Shown piece by piece: positions 36,793 to 50,090 of a stretch of DNA of 64,000 bases (its first letter is position 1; each line of letters opens with the position of its first letter). The position numbers were made by a program, and so were the translations under genes. The notes under the pieces are model-generated. The model was not told the origin of the DNA, did not search any database, and saw only the letters and a list, made by a program, of their open reading frames with translations. Location: the NCBI RefSeq assembly GCF_029873635.1, contig NC_080423.1, positions 98,700,397 to 98,764,396 on the forward strand, read 5' to 3'. Origin of the DNA: Malania oleifera. Lineage: Eukaryota; Streptophyta; Magnoliopsida; Santalales; Ximeniaceae.

Positions 36793-38000
36793 ATTATATT
36801 AATTAAATAATAGGAAAAGGAGAGAAAAGGAAATTGTAAATTTGGAGTTCAACATTTCATTTTTTCTTGGTTCCATCCCTAATGGTTTGTTCTTCACCTA
36901 TTGGAACAACAATAGTAAGTGCAAATTAGAATGAATTGACTACAATCTTAACTTTGAAATAAGCGGTACCTGATCCAACTTGTCCATGCATCATAGGTTT
37001 TTCCTGTAAGGGAGCAAAACAAGAGAGCTCATCTATGATTTCCTCACGATTAGCAAAGTGTTCATTTTGCAGTTATTTCTCATTCTTTTGATATTGGGGA
37101 AAAGGGTATGAGAAAAATTAGAACATTTTTTTTAAGTCTTTTGAGCGACTAGCTTATTTAGCGAGTCATTCTTCCAATCTAGTCCAATTAAATCCAATCC
37201 AATTCAACCTTCTAAATCTTAACCACTAAACTAGACACGCCCTCATTAATTTTTAGGATAGAAGTTGTATTCTAATGTTTTGCCATATGTCATATTATTG
37301 ATCATTTTCCATTTCTTATTTGCTTTCAAACCGTATTGCAAAAAGCGCTAGAAGTCATTTGTCATTAATTCCCATAGATTCAATCTCGCTGGGTTGCAAA
37401 CTTACATTATTCACATGCAAAGGCAATCTTTGAGTACCATGAAAGGGTTAAATACTTGTATAGCAGGCGAACCTAGAACTGGTGAGCAAGATTAGATAGT
37501 CGAGTAAAATTTGATGAGAACGAGAAGATATTAATGGGAACCAAGTCCTAGTTTAACCACTCAGACCGATTGGTTGGGTCTGGTTTTCAAAACACTATTT
37601 TTGACCAAGCATAATTAATTTTATAATATCTTTGTTCCCATGATAAATAGTTTTGCATTTGCAATAATGTCCCTCAAATTTGTCAAAAGAAAAAAAGAAG
37701 AAACATGTGTGCACTGCCATATATGAACAAAAACTCAAAGAGTATGAATATGGATTATGCTCACATACTCTCAATGAGCAGCTCTATTGATCATGACCCG
37801 CGATCATCAAGCAAGTTCACATGACAAAAGGTCACAGGCCCTTCTCTTTTGTTCTCTTCTCGCCACGTAAGTCTATAATGTCATGAATCCGTGATGTCCC
37901 GTCTTTTTCGTTCTCAATATATAACAATTAAACCCTCATTAGTTGTTTCTTGCGTCTGTGCGTGTAGGAAAGCATGTAGCAGCTAGCAAAGAATTACTAA
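36793..38000. other. Intergenic DNA downstream of the EXORDIUM-like gene
   Basis: AT-rich, with no recognised gene or repeat. The part next to 38005 should hold the 3' untranslated region of the EXORDIUM-like gene. Confidence 0.4.
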
Positions 38001-38004
38001 TCAA

Positions 38005-39076
38005 TTACATGGTAGTCCAACAGGACTTTGTTTTCGGGCTCCACACTGCTGGGAGCAAGAATTTCTTCCCATTCACACCGTGTGCATTGAATGCTCCACC
38101 ACTCTTTGGGTCAATTCGAACCTTACCGGTGTATCCGGCAGTTGCACCGCTCCCGAAGATGCCGGAACAGGCTGTGGCCGCCTCAATGGGTTCAGAGATT
38201 TCACCCTGAAAGAACCCTGTGTTGAAGGGGTTGGTGACGGCTTCGGCGAGTCCCGAGGCCAAGGCGATCACCATGGAGTCAGCACCCACGTTGCCATTTG
38301 GAGGTTGGAACACCGGACCGTTCGGCCCATCGTCCGCCTTGTGGAATGGCCACGCGCACGCCCCTGGGCACTCCGTTTCCGGATTCATCACCACAATGTA
38401 GGGCTGCTTCTTCGGACCTATATACACATATAAAAATAAATTTTATCAAATCTAAGATGTTCGAGTTGACAACTTGTCTCAACCCTAATTATTGACAACA
38501 TAAGTGAAAGAAAATAAATGTGTGTTACTCCAAATAATTACCATTTCCAACAGCTCCATGTAGTGAGCATTTTCCCATGCAGAGTCCTTGTACGGACACC
38601 ATTCTATCGGTGAAAATAGCAACAACAACATTAGGGTTTCCGCCGGAAGCCTTCTGCACCAATTGTGGAATAAAATCTGCGGTGATGATCTTTCCCACGG
38701 AGTACCCCGTGTCACTGACCTGCCTCACTACCTTGACCTTGATCCCGGGGCTCCTCCCGTGGCCACCGCCGGCAGCGGCGGCATAGCTCTCGACTGTGCG
38801 CCACCACCCGGACACGCGCGGCTCAAGATTCGCGTTCCCGTAGGAGTTCAAGGACTTAAGGAAGTGGCGGATGACGATCTTTTGGGTGCGGCCAAACTGG
38901 CCGTACCATACAAGGGCGAGGTTGACGTTTCCGGTGAGGAGGGGGCCGTTGTGGTAGGTGAGGACGGCGGGAGCGGCAGGGGCGGCGGCCTCCGCGGAAG
39001 GGATGAGGACGAGGAGGAGGGAGAAGGCGAGGGAGAGGAGGAGAGGGCGCTTTGGGAGAGAAGAAGAGCACTCCAT
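38005..39076 (-). CDS. EXORDIUM-like / PHI-1 family secreted protein, 2 exons
   Basis: Exon 1 is 39076-38542 and exon 2 is 38417-38005; the 124-base intron has GT-AG borders in phase 1. The product is 315 residues, normal for the family. The start chosen is 39076 because the next upstream ATG lies only 10 bases below the TATA box and the following one lies above it. Residues 1-30 form a signal peptide (basic 'LPKRPLLL', hydrophobic core, then 'PSAEAA'). Family blocks follow: 'YHNGPLLTGNVNLALVWYGQ', 'VSGWWRTVESY', 'CMGKCSLHGA', 'ECPGACAWPFHK', 'NPFNTGFFQG' and the C-terminal 'CW' motif. Members act in the cell wall or apoplast, with known links to brassinosteroid-promoted growth and to phosphate or carbon status. 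It looks intact and is much more GC-rich than its surroundings. Confidence 0.93.
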
Positions 39077-39118
39077 TTTTTTTCTTCTTTCCGAGGAGTT
39101 ACTTTGCATGGGATTGGA

Positions 39119-39125
39119 TTTTATA
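39119..39125 (-). promoter_or_regulatory. TATA box of the EXORDIUM-like gene
   Basis: TATAAAA on the minus strand, 43 bases upstream of the chosen ATG. The short spacing fits the short leader of such genes and helps decide the start codon. Confidence 0.6.
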
Positions 39126-39599
39126 CGTATGCACGCAGTGATGTGAGCCACAGAGGAAGGGCAAATAAATTAACAAGCACCACGCGGTGGCTATTTTGGT
39201 GGCGAGACCTTAAATTGTAGGGATATGAGTTGGGTGGATCGTCGTTAATGGTGTGAATTGGATCGGGAGTGAAGAAGAAGCAGTCAATGCGGCCAGGCAG
39301 ATGTGAGGTGTGAGGAGCTCTTTTAGGGGAAAGTTGATTTTTGCACTTTTAATTTGAGCCCTCATGCATTGAGCACCTAAGATAAGTTAAGAATTAATTG
39401 TTTTAATTTTCTATTTTTGTATTTTATGTATATATTTATAAAATTTACTTTTAATAGATGCTGTTTAATATTAAAATTAAAATCTTTAAATACTATTATT
39501 AAAGAGCCTTAATATTTAAATGGATAAGAATAGTTAGATTCATTATTTTTGGTAGATTAATAGAATAGTCAAAAGGCTTTGGACCTCATTGTTTCAAAT

Positions 39600-40384
39600 A
39601 AAAAATTATCATCCTTCTACAAATTCATATATATAATTTGTTATCTCCATACATTCTTGATAAATTTTTTATTGAGTCTTTTCATCTCCCTTGAGTTAAG
39701 AGTCCATTAATTTTCTTGGATTTTTAATATTTTGGTCAGAAGCCTTTTCAATTCCTTTGAGTTAAGACTCCATTAATTTTTACTCTTTCCTATGATTTTG
39801 ACCCTTTATAATCCTTCCCCTCTCTCTATTCTTAAATCAAAAAATTGCAAAATTCATAAAGATCCATTTTTAATTTTTTCATGCAATTCCCTGCAATATT
39901 TTGTGGGTAATTTTTATTATGTGAATTCCATACAAGAGACTTGGATGAAATTTCTCCGAAACGTGTAGTACGGTTTTTTTTTTTTCGTGAATTGAAATGA
40001 ATTCGAATCTAGAATATGAAATTGACAAAATTAGGTGAAATTTCCTTCAAATGTATAGTAAGTAATTTATCTTTTTTAAATTTGATGCGAATAGGGTTTT
40101 TGGGCATGGTTCCATGGCTTCAAACTTAAAGACTTATTAAGTTGGTATCTCTTTCCTCTAAAAAATATGGAGTGGGTTATGGTAGGTGCTTCTATAAATC
40201 TTATTTTGATGCTACATAAGTAGATTTATGGTTTGATTTTGAGTATCGACATTAATTTTATAGCTAATGTACGTACAAAGAAGAAGGTTTTATGAAGACT
40301 AGAAGGCATCAGCAATTTTCTACTCAATCGTAATAACAATAACTAAATAAAATTGATTCTCAACAACTAATTATTCTTGACTAT
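39600..40384. repeat. Tandem duplication unit 1, left part (before the Copia insertion)
   Basis: Noncoding DNA that matches about 48370-48850, with shared blocks such as 'gagtcttttcatct', 'ttatgtgaattc' and 'ggttccatggcttcaa' in the same order. Its continuation lies at 47719-48350, on the far side of the inserted Copia element. Confidence 0.75.
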
Positions 40385-40714
40385 TGTTGAAAATTAAACT
40401 TGAACAATGGGATAGTGGCAAAACAATTTGACGGCCGGCAGCCCACCTCTGTTGAATGGCAGGAGTCGGCCACTAACTTCACCAATCAGCCCACAATTGT
40501 AGATTTTAATCTTCACTTGTTCTGCTATAAATAGATGTGTGTGTATGTGTAATGTAATGTGTGGTGAAGTGAGGGTGAATAACCAGTGAGAGATTTTGTT
40601 TTGAATTCTTCTGTATTTCTTTTCCAAATTGAAATTAATTGTTTTCCGATTGAGTGCAATACTCATTGAGTTTCAATCACAACCAGTGATGAAGTGAGTC
40701 CCCTCCACCCATCA
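40385..40714 (+). repeat. 5' LTR of the 40.4-kb Copia element
   Basis: 330 bases, TGTTGAAAATTAAAC ... CACCCATCA, directly followed by the tRNA-Met primer site. Confidence 0.92.
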
Positions 40715-42962
40715 GTGGTATCAAAGCGTCCATGTTTGCTGAAATTCGCCAAACAGAGGCGAACTAAGGGAAATTCAATTTTTCCCAGGTTTGAAGTTGC
40801 TCAAAATCCAAAATTGAGCATACCATTGTGCAATTTGCATCGAGACGATCCCAAAGGTAAAACTCGTGCTTCAAACAGAGTCCGGGAGCCCTCGCAAGCG
40901 ATTGCACGCGCCAATAGATGAAAAAGCATGTTTCACACCCGTTGCACGCGCCGACGAAGATACTGACTGCTGGCTGCATGCCTCTCACGTGCCCGCACGC
41001 GTCTTCTTCACCTAGCTCGTGAGATTTGACTTGGAGACCCGAGACCCGATCCGCGACCTTGCCCAACAACTAGAAACCTGGAACCTGACTCGCGAGCACG
41101 ACCCGACTCGGCTGATCGACTCGCGTTTAAACGCCAACACGCAGCATGCCCACAAGCCACCATGTGGCCCTAACGGTAATCTTCAATGCCGTTTATCTCC
41201 GTTAAATTAAATCGGTCCAGTTAAACCAGTTCAAAATTGTTTTTTGGCCGGTTCAGTGATTTTTAGACCAGTTCTTTGCAACTTAAAATCGATTTCTAAG
41301 GTTTTTTGACTTCTGAACATATTGGCGGCATCCGATTTTCCAAAATCAATCCCCATCTCTTTGTTTTTTATATATTAAATTAGATGACTAACGGTACTAC
41401 ACAAGCGGTCATTCCAAAGTTGACTCGGGAGAATTATAACAACTGGTCTATTCAAATGAGAGCCCTTCTAGGTGCTCAGAATGTCATGGACATCGTTGAA
41501 TATGGGTACAGAGAAAGCCCATCAAAAGAAGCCAAAGCAGCTATGTCCGATGCTCAAAGAACAATCTTGCGAGCCGATCGAAAAAATGATTGCAAGGTGA
41601 AGTCCATAATCTATCAAAGCCTTGATGAGGCCACGTTTGAAATCATCACCTCCGCCAAGACATGCAAAGAAGTTTGGGACTCTCTCTATCGAACACACAA
41701 AGGTGCAGACAAAGTGAAGAAGATTCGTCTTCAAACATTGTAAGGTAATTACGAATCTTTGAGAATAAAATCTACTGAATTTATTTTTTATTACTATACA
41801 TGAGTTATGGTAGTATCAAATCAATTGAGAAGAAATGGAGAGATCCTCAATGACAAAAGAATTTGTGAGAAAAGTTCGCAATCTTTGGATCCAAAATATG
41901 ATTATATAGTTGTGACCATGGAAGAAACAAAAGATTTGAAAACCATGTTCGTAGAAGAACTTGTGGGCTCACTCCAAGCCCATGAATAGAAAGTCAATAG
42001 AAGGAGTGATGATAAAGCACTAGAGCAAGCCTTCCAAACGAAATTGTCCCTCACTACAGATAGATACGGTAAAGGGGGGATGTCACTGCGAGGAAAAGGA
42101 AGAGGATGAGGACGAGGATCTCGTGGAAGAAATTATGAAAATTTTGAATCCATAGAAGGTGGCAGAGGCGGAAGAGGTCCCACTAGAGAATGATGCAATC
42201 AACAAAACTATGTCCCACGAGGCAGAGGATAAGGAAGAAAAGGGGGATACAATAACCGTCCAAATGTAGACAAGAGAAACATTCAGTGCTACAAATGCCA
42301 CAAGTACGGGCACTACAGTAATGAGTGCAGAGGTAATCCCCAAAATCACGAAGTAAATGAAAATGCTAACTTTGTAGAAAAGGAGAAATTCGAAGGAGAA
42401 TCGTTGATGCTGATGGCAAACAATTCAATTCACTAGGACCAAAATGTTTGATACCTTGACTCTGGAGCCAGCAATCACATGGCTAGAAGAAAGAACCTGT
42501 TTAATGAACTTGATGAGAAAGTTCAGGGAGAGATATCATTTGGTGATCTCTCTAAAGTCCTAATTCGAGGAAAGGGAAATGTCATAATCAAGAGGAAGGA
42601 TGGAGACCATGCTTTTATCTCCAACGTGTACTATGTGACAGCCATGAAGACTAATATACTTAGCTTCGGACAACTTGTGGAGAAAGGCTACCGAATTAGC
42701 CTTAGAGATAAGCAAATGGTGATAACAGATGCTCAAGGTAAGCTCATTACTTGAGTACAAATGGTAAAGAATCGAATGTTTCCGCTCGCCATTCAACATG
42801 ATATGCCAAGGTGTTTTTGAACGCTATCATCAAAGACAAAGACAGGATATGGCATCTCAAGTATGGACATCTTAACTTTGAAAACTTGAAACAATTGGGA
42901 AGCAAAAAGATGGTGAAAGGCTTACCTAACATCCACCACCCAATGTGCTATGTGAAAGTTGT

Positions 42963-44808
42963 TGTTGGAAGTCCCAGCCCGGAGTATATAGTCTAGAGGG
43001 GGGGTGAATAGACTCTTTTCATGGAATACATATTTTTCTACAAAATAAAAACTCTTGGCAAGATACAAGAAATTATATTGTAATATAAATATAAATCATG
43101 CACAAGATATAAAATAAAGAGTGTAAGGGAGAGAAAGAATAACACCGATATTTTTACGTGGTTCGGCACCAAGCCTACGTCCACGCCTTAGCACCAAGCC
43201 AAGGATTCTACAATCCACTATAATCGCTCCTTCCACAATGGAGCAAGCCTTACAAACTTGGGAACAAATCCCTACCGCTCACAAAGAGCCTTTACCGATT
43301 CGGTTCAGAAAGAACCTTACAACTTGGTTCACAAAGAACCTTTCATAAGAAGATGGAAGATTACAAAGAATGCTCCTTACAATGAGCAAATATGATTTAC
43401 AACTCAAACCTCACACTATTCTCTCAAGAATTGAATCAAACACAATAAGTGAGCAAGAGAGAATGAGCGCATGTAATGAAGAACTAATATGCAATGTGCT
43501 AGGTTTTGTATAAAATGATGTTTTTTACTAACAATGATCAAAGACCTTCAAAACCTTGTTAATATAAGTCTAATAGCTTGTATTTATAGCCCAAGAACCT
43601 TAGGAGCCGTTAACTAGCCGTTGGGGGGAAGAAAAAATATTTTATTTGGCAAACTAGCTATTTTCCGCCCGTTGGAGTACTTCTACCCAGAATTCGTCGA
43701 CGAAATCTGAATTTCGTCGACAAGGTTCTTGAATCAGAAAAAGTCACCAAAATTAAAGTTGTGGAATTTTGTCTTAGCTTTCCAGGGACACCAAGATCGT
43801 CCCATTTGGACTTTTTTAGAAAAAGTTATGCCTAAAATACCGTAAGGTATTAAGGACTCAAGACTACACTACGGGAGTGACGATCACTTTGTTTTTCCTT
43901 GTCAAAAAGTGTTTTAATGACTCAAATCATTCTTGGACAAAATTATATGAAATATATTAAGTCTAATGAAGATTAAAACTTGTCCAAATGATTTTTCTTT
44001 TGAATATAAGATATTTTAATTAATAAAACACGTTTGAAAACCCATTTTGATATCTTATATGCTTAGTATGTCTTTTTGTAAATATACTCGACTTTCTTTG
44101 AACCTTTAGGACATTAAACTTGTTTTAACACAATCAGGACTAAGTATAAAAATGTTCTTAAAACTAGGATGTTAAAAACTTATCCCTTTGAAAACATATT
44201 TGAGTTTTAGGATTCATTTAACAAACTCTTATTTTAACTTAGAAAGTTATGAAAGGTGAGTTTGTGTTTATGTCTTTAGTGCAATCCTATAAACTCATGT
44301 GTCCTAGTATGCATGTGCTTTGCTCAACTCTTGCTCAGAAATCATGCAAGAAACACATTCACAAGAGTTACAAAACATACTACCTCACACAACTCTTATT
44401 ACAAATAATTCTACAATTAAACTTTCTTTGGTTATGCTTGGGTCATTCCGAGTACGTGTCCATTTGATTTTTCCTTGTTGATGTCTACTCGGTCCGATCT
44501 TTGCCTTCGATCCAATAATTCATGTACGAGTACCTGTACTAAACATGATCTGCAAAGATAGGAAAACACTAGGAACAACATATAGGTTAATATCATCAAA
44601 ACACATTAAACAATGATGGTGTAGCCACTAAGGCTAACATTCTCCCCCTTTTTGATGATGTCTAACCTATTACTAATATACTTAGTCTTTACATTTATAT
44701 TTATACTAATCATGGCTTGATATGCAAAGATAAGCTTACCTAGAACCATTAATGGTTTGTTATCATCAAAACAATGCAAATAAGCTCACATAACCTCTAA
44801 GGCTAACA
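42963..44808 (-). mobile_element. Internally deleted Sirevirus-like Copia derivative
   Basis: On the minus strand: about 90 bases of one LTR start (44808 to about 44718), a short internal piece ending in the long purine tract 'catcaaaaagggggagaa' (44657-44640), then one full LTR (44639-42963, about 1.68 kb). Both LTR starts read TGTTAGCCTTAG. The flanks GTTGT (42958-42962) and GTTAT (44809-44813) form a target duplication with one mismatch. The purine tract wording is typical of Sireviruses. There is no coding region. It is inserted in the integrase of the surrounding Copia. Confidence 0.7.
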
Positions 44809-47389
44809 GTTATGTTCTGAGTAAGCAACACGGAAACAACTTTGGAAAGTAAGCCGACTGGAGATCTACCATACTGCTCCAACTAGTACACATAGACGTG
44901 TGTGGTCCATTGAGATCATTTTCAAATGGATAGAATTGATACTTCCTCACCTTAATCAACGATTACACCAGGAAGACTTAGGTTTACTTCCTAAAAAGGA
45001 AGTTAGAGGTGTTTGACAAGTTCAAAGAGTTCAAAGCTCTTGTGGAGAAATAGAGTAGCGATTGCATCAAGTCACTCTGATCAGACCAAGGAAAAGAGTA
45101 CAAGGACGAAGCTTTCCTGGAATTTCTTAGGCAGCAAGGGATTCAAAAACAGTTCACACTAACCTACACTCCCCAGTTGAACAATGTAGTTGAGAGGAAG
45201 AACCGCACGATCCTTAACATGACTAGAAGCATGTTAAAGGATAAGAATGTGCCCAAGAGTTTTTTGGGCAAAAGCAGTATCATGTGCAATTTATCTTCTT
45301 AACAGGTGTCCTACGAAGAGTCTTGATACAAAGACACCACATGAAGCCTAGAGTACTCACAAGCCCAGTGTGAGTCATCTTAGAGTGTTTAGCCCCATAA
45401 CCTACGCCAAGATCCCAGAAGCAAGAAGGGCGAAGCTGGAAGATAAAGGAAAAAAGTGTATCCTTGTTGGATACAGCGACAGCACCATGGGATATCTACT
45501 CTACAATCCCATAAAAAAGAAAGTCATTCACAGTCGGGATGTCATTTTTGAAGAAAATGAATCCTGGAAGTGGGACCGGACTGAATCCTCCACAAATGCA
45601 GAATTGACACTTGAAGGAGAAGAACCCACACTGATAAAAGAAGTGGCTATCGAGTCACAAGTTCCCGAGCTGTAGACACCTCCACATGGTTCATCACATA
45701 TGAATGAATCTCCATCACCAATTGAGCGTGAAATCTTAGACATGAGGCCTAGAGGTGCTCGTAATCTAACTGATCTGTACAAAACTACATAACCAATAGA
45801 AGAATATGTTACACTATATTGTCTATTGTTGACCAGCGACCCAGTTAGCTTTAAGGAGGCTAACGAAGAAGATAAATGGAGAAAATCGATGGATGGGAAG
45901 ATTCAATCCATTGAGAAGAACAAGACTTGGGAGTTGACAAATCTCTCGAAGGGCGGCAAAACTATTGGTGTGAAATGAGTCTACAATACCAAGAAGAACG
46001 CTTAAGGAGAAGTTCAGAGATACAAAGTAAGACTTGTCGCCAAAGGCTACAAGCAGAAAGAAGGGATTGATTGTGGAGAAATCTTTGCCCCGGTTGTCAG
46101 GCTTGAAACTATCATATTACTAATTTCACCATCAGCACAAAATAGATGGAAAATTTACCAACTGGACGTGAGATCAGCATTTTTGAACCGTTTTATGGAA
46201 GAAGAGATCTATATCGATCAACCACTTGAATATGTGAAGAAGGGAAAAGAAGATAGAGTGTACAAATTGAGCAAAATGCTTTATGGCTTGAAGCAGACAC
46301 CTCATGTGTGGAATATGAGGATTGATAACTACTTCTAGAAGAATGGATTTAAGAAGTATCCCTACGAATTGACATGCGTTATACAGGAAGATGGAGACAA
46401 ACAGAAGCATGCTGATTGCCTGCCTATATGTTGATGATTTAATTTTCACTGGCAATAATCTAGAGATGTTTGCCGCTTTCAAAAGGAGCATGGTCAAAGA
46501 ATTTGAAATGACGGATATTGGCCAGATGACTCATTTCCTTGGCATAAAATTCGTGCAAAGTGAGAAGGGAATCTTCATCTCCTAGAACTACTATACAAAA
46601 GAAGTACTAAAGAAGTTTGGGAAGGACAAATGCAACCATGTGACAACTCCAGTTGAAACGAGATTGGAATTGAGAAAGAATGAGCAAGGAGATGTTGACC
46701 CCACATATTTCAAGAGTCTAGTTGGAAGCTTGAGGTATTTGATGTGCACTAGACCAGACATACTCTATGGAATTAGACTTGTCAGCAGGTACATGGAGAC
46801 TCCTGACCAGTCCCACTTGAATGCATCGAAGAGGATACTCCGCTATGTCAAGGGTACCATGACTAATGATATGTTTTATTCATCAAGAGGTGATTGCAAA
46901 CTTATTAACTATTCAGATAGCGATTGGGGAAGAGATCTTGATGAAAGAAAAAACACGACTGGATTAACATTCTTCATGGGAGATACAACATTTACATGGT
47001 CATCGAAGAAGCAACCCATCGTAACGTTGTCATCATGTGAAGCTAAGTATGTTGGTGCTAGTTCAGCTGTTTGTCATGGTATATGGATCAGGAATGTACT
47101 GAAGTATCTGAGATTTCTCCCAAATGACCCCACAAAAGTTTACATCGACAATCGATCAGCGATTGCACTTGTGAAGAATCCAGTTTACCATAAAAGAAGC
47201 AAACATATTGATACTCAGTATCATTTTATCAGGGAGCATGTCAAGAAGAAAGAAGTGGAACTGATATCTTGCAAAACGTATGATCAGATTACTGACATTT
47301 TCACGAAGTCACTCAGGCATGATATTTTTTGCAAGGTTGAAGACAATGTTCGGAATGACAAAACTAGGAGAGTCAAGTTTAAGGGGAGA

Positions 47390-47718
47390 TGTTGAAAATT
47401 AAACTTGAACAGTGGACGATGGTAGAAAAATTTGACGGCCGGCAGCCCACCTTTGTTGAATTGGGCAGGAGTCAGCCACCAACCTCATCAACTAGCCCAC
47501 AATTGTAGATTTTAATCTTCACTTGTTCTACTATAAATATATGTGTGTGTGTGTAATGTAATGCGTGGTGAAGTGAGGGTGAATAACCGGTGAGAGATTT
47601 TGTTTTGAATTCCTCTATATTTCTTTTCCAGATTGAAATTAATTGTTTTCCAATTGAGTGCAATACACACTGAGTTTCAATCACAACCAGTGATTGAGTG
47701 AGTCCTCTCCACCCATCA
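47390..47718 (+). repeat. 3' LTR of the 40.4-kb Copia element
   Basis: 329 bases, about 92% identical to the 5' LTR by eye, preceded by the purine tract and followed by ACTAT. Confidence 0.92.
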
Positions 47719-48355
47719 ACTATGGCTTAGGAATATATAGGTCATGACATTTTGAAACTAGGCAATGCAATGTTGAATATATGAAGAGATTTTAGTATTC
47801 AAGTTTAAATTTTTTTTAAAAATAAGAACCCAAAAGGGAAATTTTTCTTTTTGTTAACCCTCTGTGAATACATGCATGTAACAATAATTTGCTAGTCTCC
47901 CTCAATTAATTTTTCCATGTTGTGTACTCTTCATGTTCTTGTCTTGTTTCTCCTACACCTTGGAATTGAATAGTCTCATCTACAACCTTGTGCAATAATT
48001 TTTTTTTTTTTCAAACTATGTTTTTTCTATTATTATTTTGATTCATTTCATTATTCCCAAATAGATCTATTAGGAAATTTAAATTTTAACTTAACAATTA
48101 ATACAATAACGATGAGTGTAACTAAACAATAACTAAAACTAATACAATGGACAATTCTAAAATTTTATAACAGTTTTGCATCAATTTGGGTTTTGTGTTA
48201 TGTTCATTCGTAATTTCCTCACAAATTTCTATATATTCTATATAATTTTTTGTTGTAATTTTGATGACAACAATTAGATTGCGTTTGCAAATCATAACTT
48301 ATGTAAAACAATAGTCCTTAGATGACTAATTTGACATTTCCAAAATACTTATGAT
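47719..48355. repeat. Tandem duplication unit 1, right part (after the Copia insertion)
   Basis: Matches 48835-49415, with shared blocks 'gtcatgacattttgaaa', 'cgatgagtgtaa' against 'cgatgagtataa', and 'tttttgttgt'. The joint with 40384 is marked by the Copia target duplication ACTAT. Confidence 0.75.
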
Positions 48356-48364
48356 CGATATTTG

Positions 48365-49415
48365 TTACCCCTACATATTCTTGGCACTATTCGATAAATT
48401 TTATGAGTCTTTTCATCTACCTTTAGTTAAGAGCCCATTAATTTTCTCTCCTCCTAAACTAGAAACTACAAAATTTATAAGACCCATTTTAAGTATCATC
48501 CCTTGCAATATTCTGTGAATAATTTTTGTTATGTGAATTCGATGCAAGTAACCTTGATTAAATTTCTCTTAAATGTGTAAGGGGATTTTTTTTTGTTGTG
48601 AATTGACATGAATTCTAATTTAAAAATGTGATATTGACAAACTCATGTGAAATTTCTCCCTAATGTATGGTTAGTAATATACCTTTAGTGAATTTGATGT
48701 TGATGGGGCTTCTGAGTAAGGTTCCATGGCTTCAAGCATTTGGTGTCCTTACCTTTACAAAAAAAAAAAAATGGAGTTTAGATATGAGGAGATTTTTTTA
48801 TTGAGACACCAATATTATTCTATTCAATCGTTATGGAGACCTAAGTCATGACATTTTGAAATAAAAAAAAGAGATTTCAATGTTTCGAGTTTAATTTTTT
48901 TTTTTAAAAATAAGAACATACAAAAGAGATAACTTTTTTTTTTTTTGGTGATAATTTTGTTAACCCTCCATGAAGTAAGAGTAATTTGGTCATCTTCTTT
49001 ACTTAATTTTTATATTTTTTAGACTCTTCAAGTTTCTATGTTATTTTTCCTACACCTTTGAATTTAATAGTTCAATCTATTACCTCATGCATTAGGTTTT
49101 TTTTTTTTTTTCAAAGCACGTTTGCCCATTATCATTTAATTCATCTCATTCTTCCCAAACAAACCCTTGAGAAATTAAATTTTAATTTAATGATTAACAC
49201 AACAACGATGAGTATAATTAAACAACAATCGAAACTAATACAATTGAAAATTTTAAAATCCTATCACAATTTTACATTAACTTGGGGTTTTGTATACTAC
49301 ATTCTTATGCAATTTTCTAACAAATTTCTATTACATTTTCTAAAACTTTTTGTTGTCAATTTGATGACAGTAGTTAAATTGGGTTTGTAAACCATAATTT
49401 ATGTAAAATAAATTT
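48365..49415. repeat. Tandem duplication unit 2 (uninterrupted)
   Basis: A second, uninterrupted copy of the unit made by 39600-40384 plus 47719-48355. By eye identity is around three quarters with many small gaps, so the duplication is old. No coding frame. Confidence 0.75.
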
Positions 49416-50090
49416 TTCCACGTGCAGGAGCTTAAAAAAAGAACAGCCCAGTGCACATTGATAAATTATTTTCACAAGTTTAAAAAAAAAAAAATCACTT
49501 CTAGAAAAATAACTTTAGTAAATTTATAAGTTAGAAACACAATTTCAACCTTTATATTTGAATTTATATAAATGTATAAAAAATTTTATACAATTTTATA
49601 TTATATTTTATTCAAACTTATACAAATCTAAATTCAACATCTAAAAATAACAGTGACGCGTGAATTTTAGATCTTGAATTTGAATTAGGATGGATTTGAA
49701 CAAATTTTAATACAAGTTTTTTATTACATCTTATCCAAATCAAATGTGAGTCTAAATTCAATAACTTTCCAAAACATAGGATAAATTTTTTGAAGTAGCA
49801 GCTTCATTAATTATTTTATTTTATTTTATTTCATGTGGCATCGTTAAACTGGCATGATCGAGCACACTTCCAATCAAAACCCGTTGAGATTTTTATGCCA
49901 ACAGCGTACCATCATGAGCTTCCTCGAAATATTAAGACATCATTCAAAATCACTTATAAAAAAGTTTTTCTTTTTTTCAAAAAAATATACTTATTTAAAC
50001 AATATTTTTTTAAAATAAGTACTTATTTAAATGTGAACCAAACACCACTAATTGTTTTTAAGACGTCCCAAACAGGGACTTAGCCATGTC
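49416..50090. other. AT-rich intergenic DNA, no gene seen
   Basis: Long A/T runs and a short TTTA repeat near 49811-49831. No coding frame stands out. Confidence 0.4.

Larger units (their letters stand above)
40385..47718 (+). mobile_element. Ty1/Copia element (TNT 1-94-like), full set of parts, broken, with one nested insertion
   Basis: 7,334 bases including a nested insert, with a perfect 5-base target duplication ACTAT (40380-40384 and 47719-47723). Parts: 5' LTR, primer site 'tggtatcaaagc' at 40716, gag (41384-42000), zinc knuckle 'CYKCHKYGHYSNEC' near 42288-42330, protease 'YLDSGASNHM' near 42455, integrase (42811-42962, then 44810-45500), reverse transcriptase (45840-46620, 'YVDDLIFTGNN'), RNase H (46640-47390), purine tract 'aaggggagat' and 3' LTR. 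The LTRs differ by about 8% by eye, roughly 3-6 million years. The coding region carries roughly ten or more breaks. A Sirevirus-like derivative (42963-44808) sits in integrase. Confidence 0.92.

Noticed and set aside
38588-39220. 210-residue open frame on + across the EXORDIUM-like gene
   Set aside because: It is the antisense of exon 1 of a well-supported GC-rich gene; its Gly/Glu-rich peptide is a by-product of the opposite strand's codon use.
41019-41210. Open frame between the 5' LTR and gag of the 40.4-kb Copia
   Set aside because: It lies in the untranslated leader of the element and has no domain.
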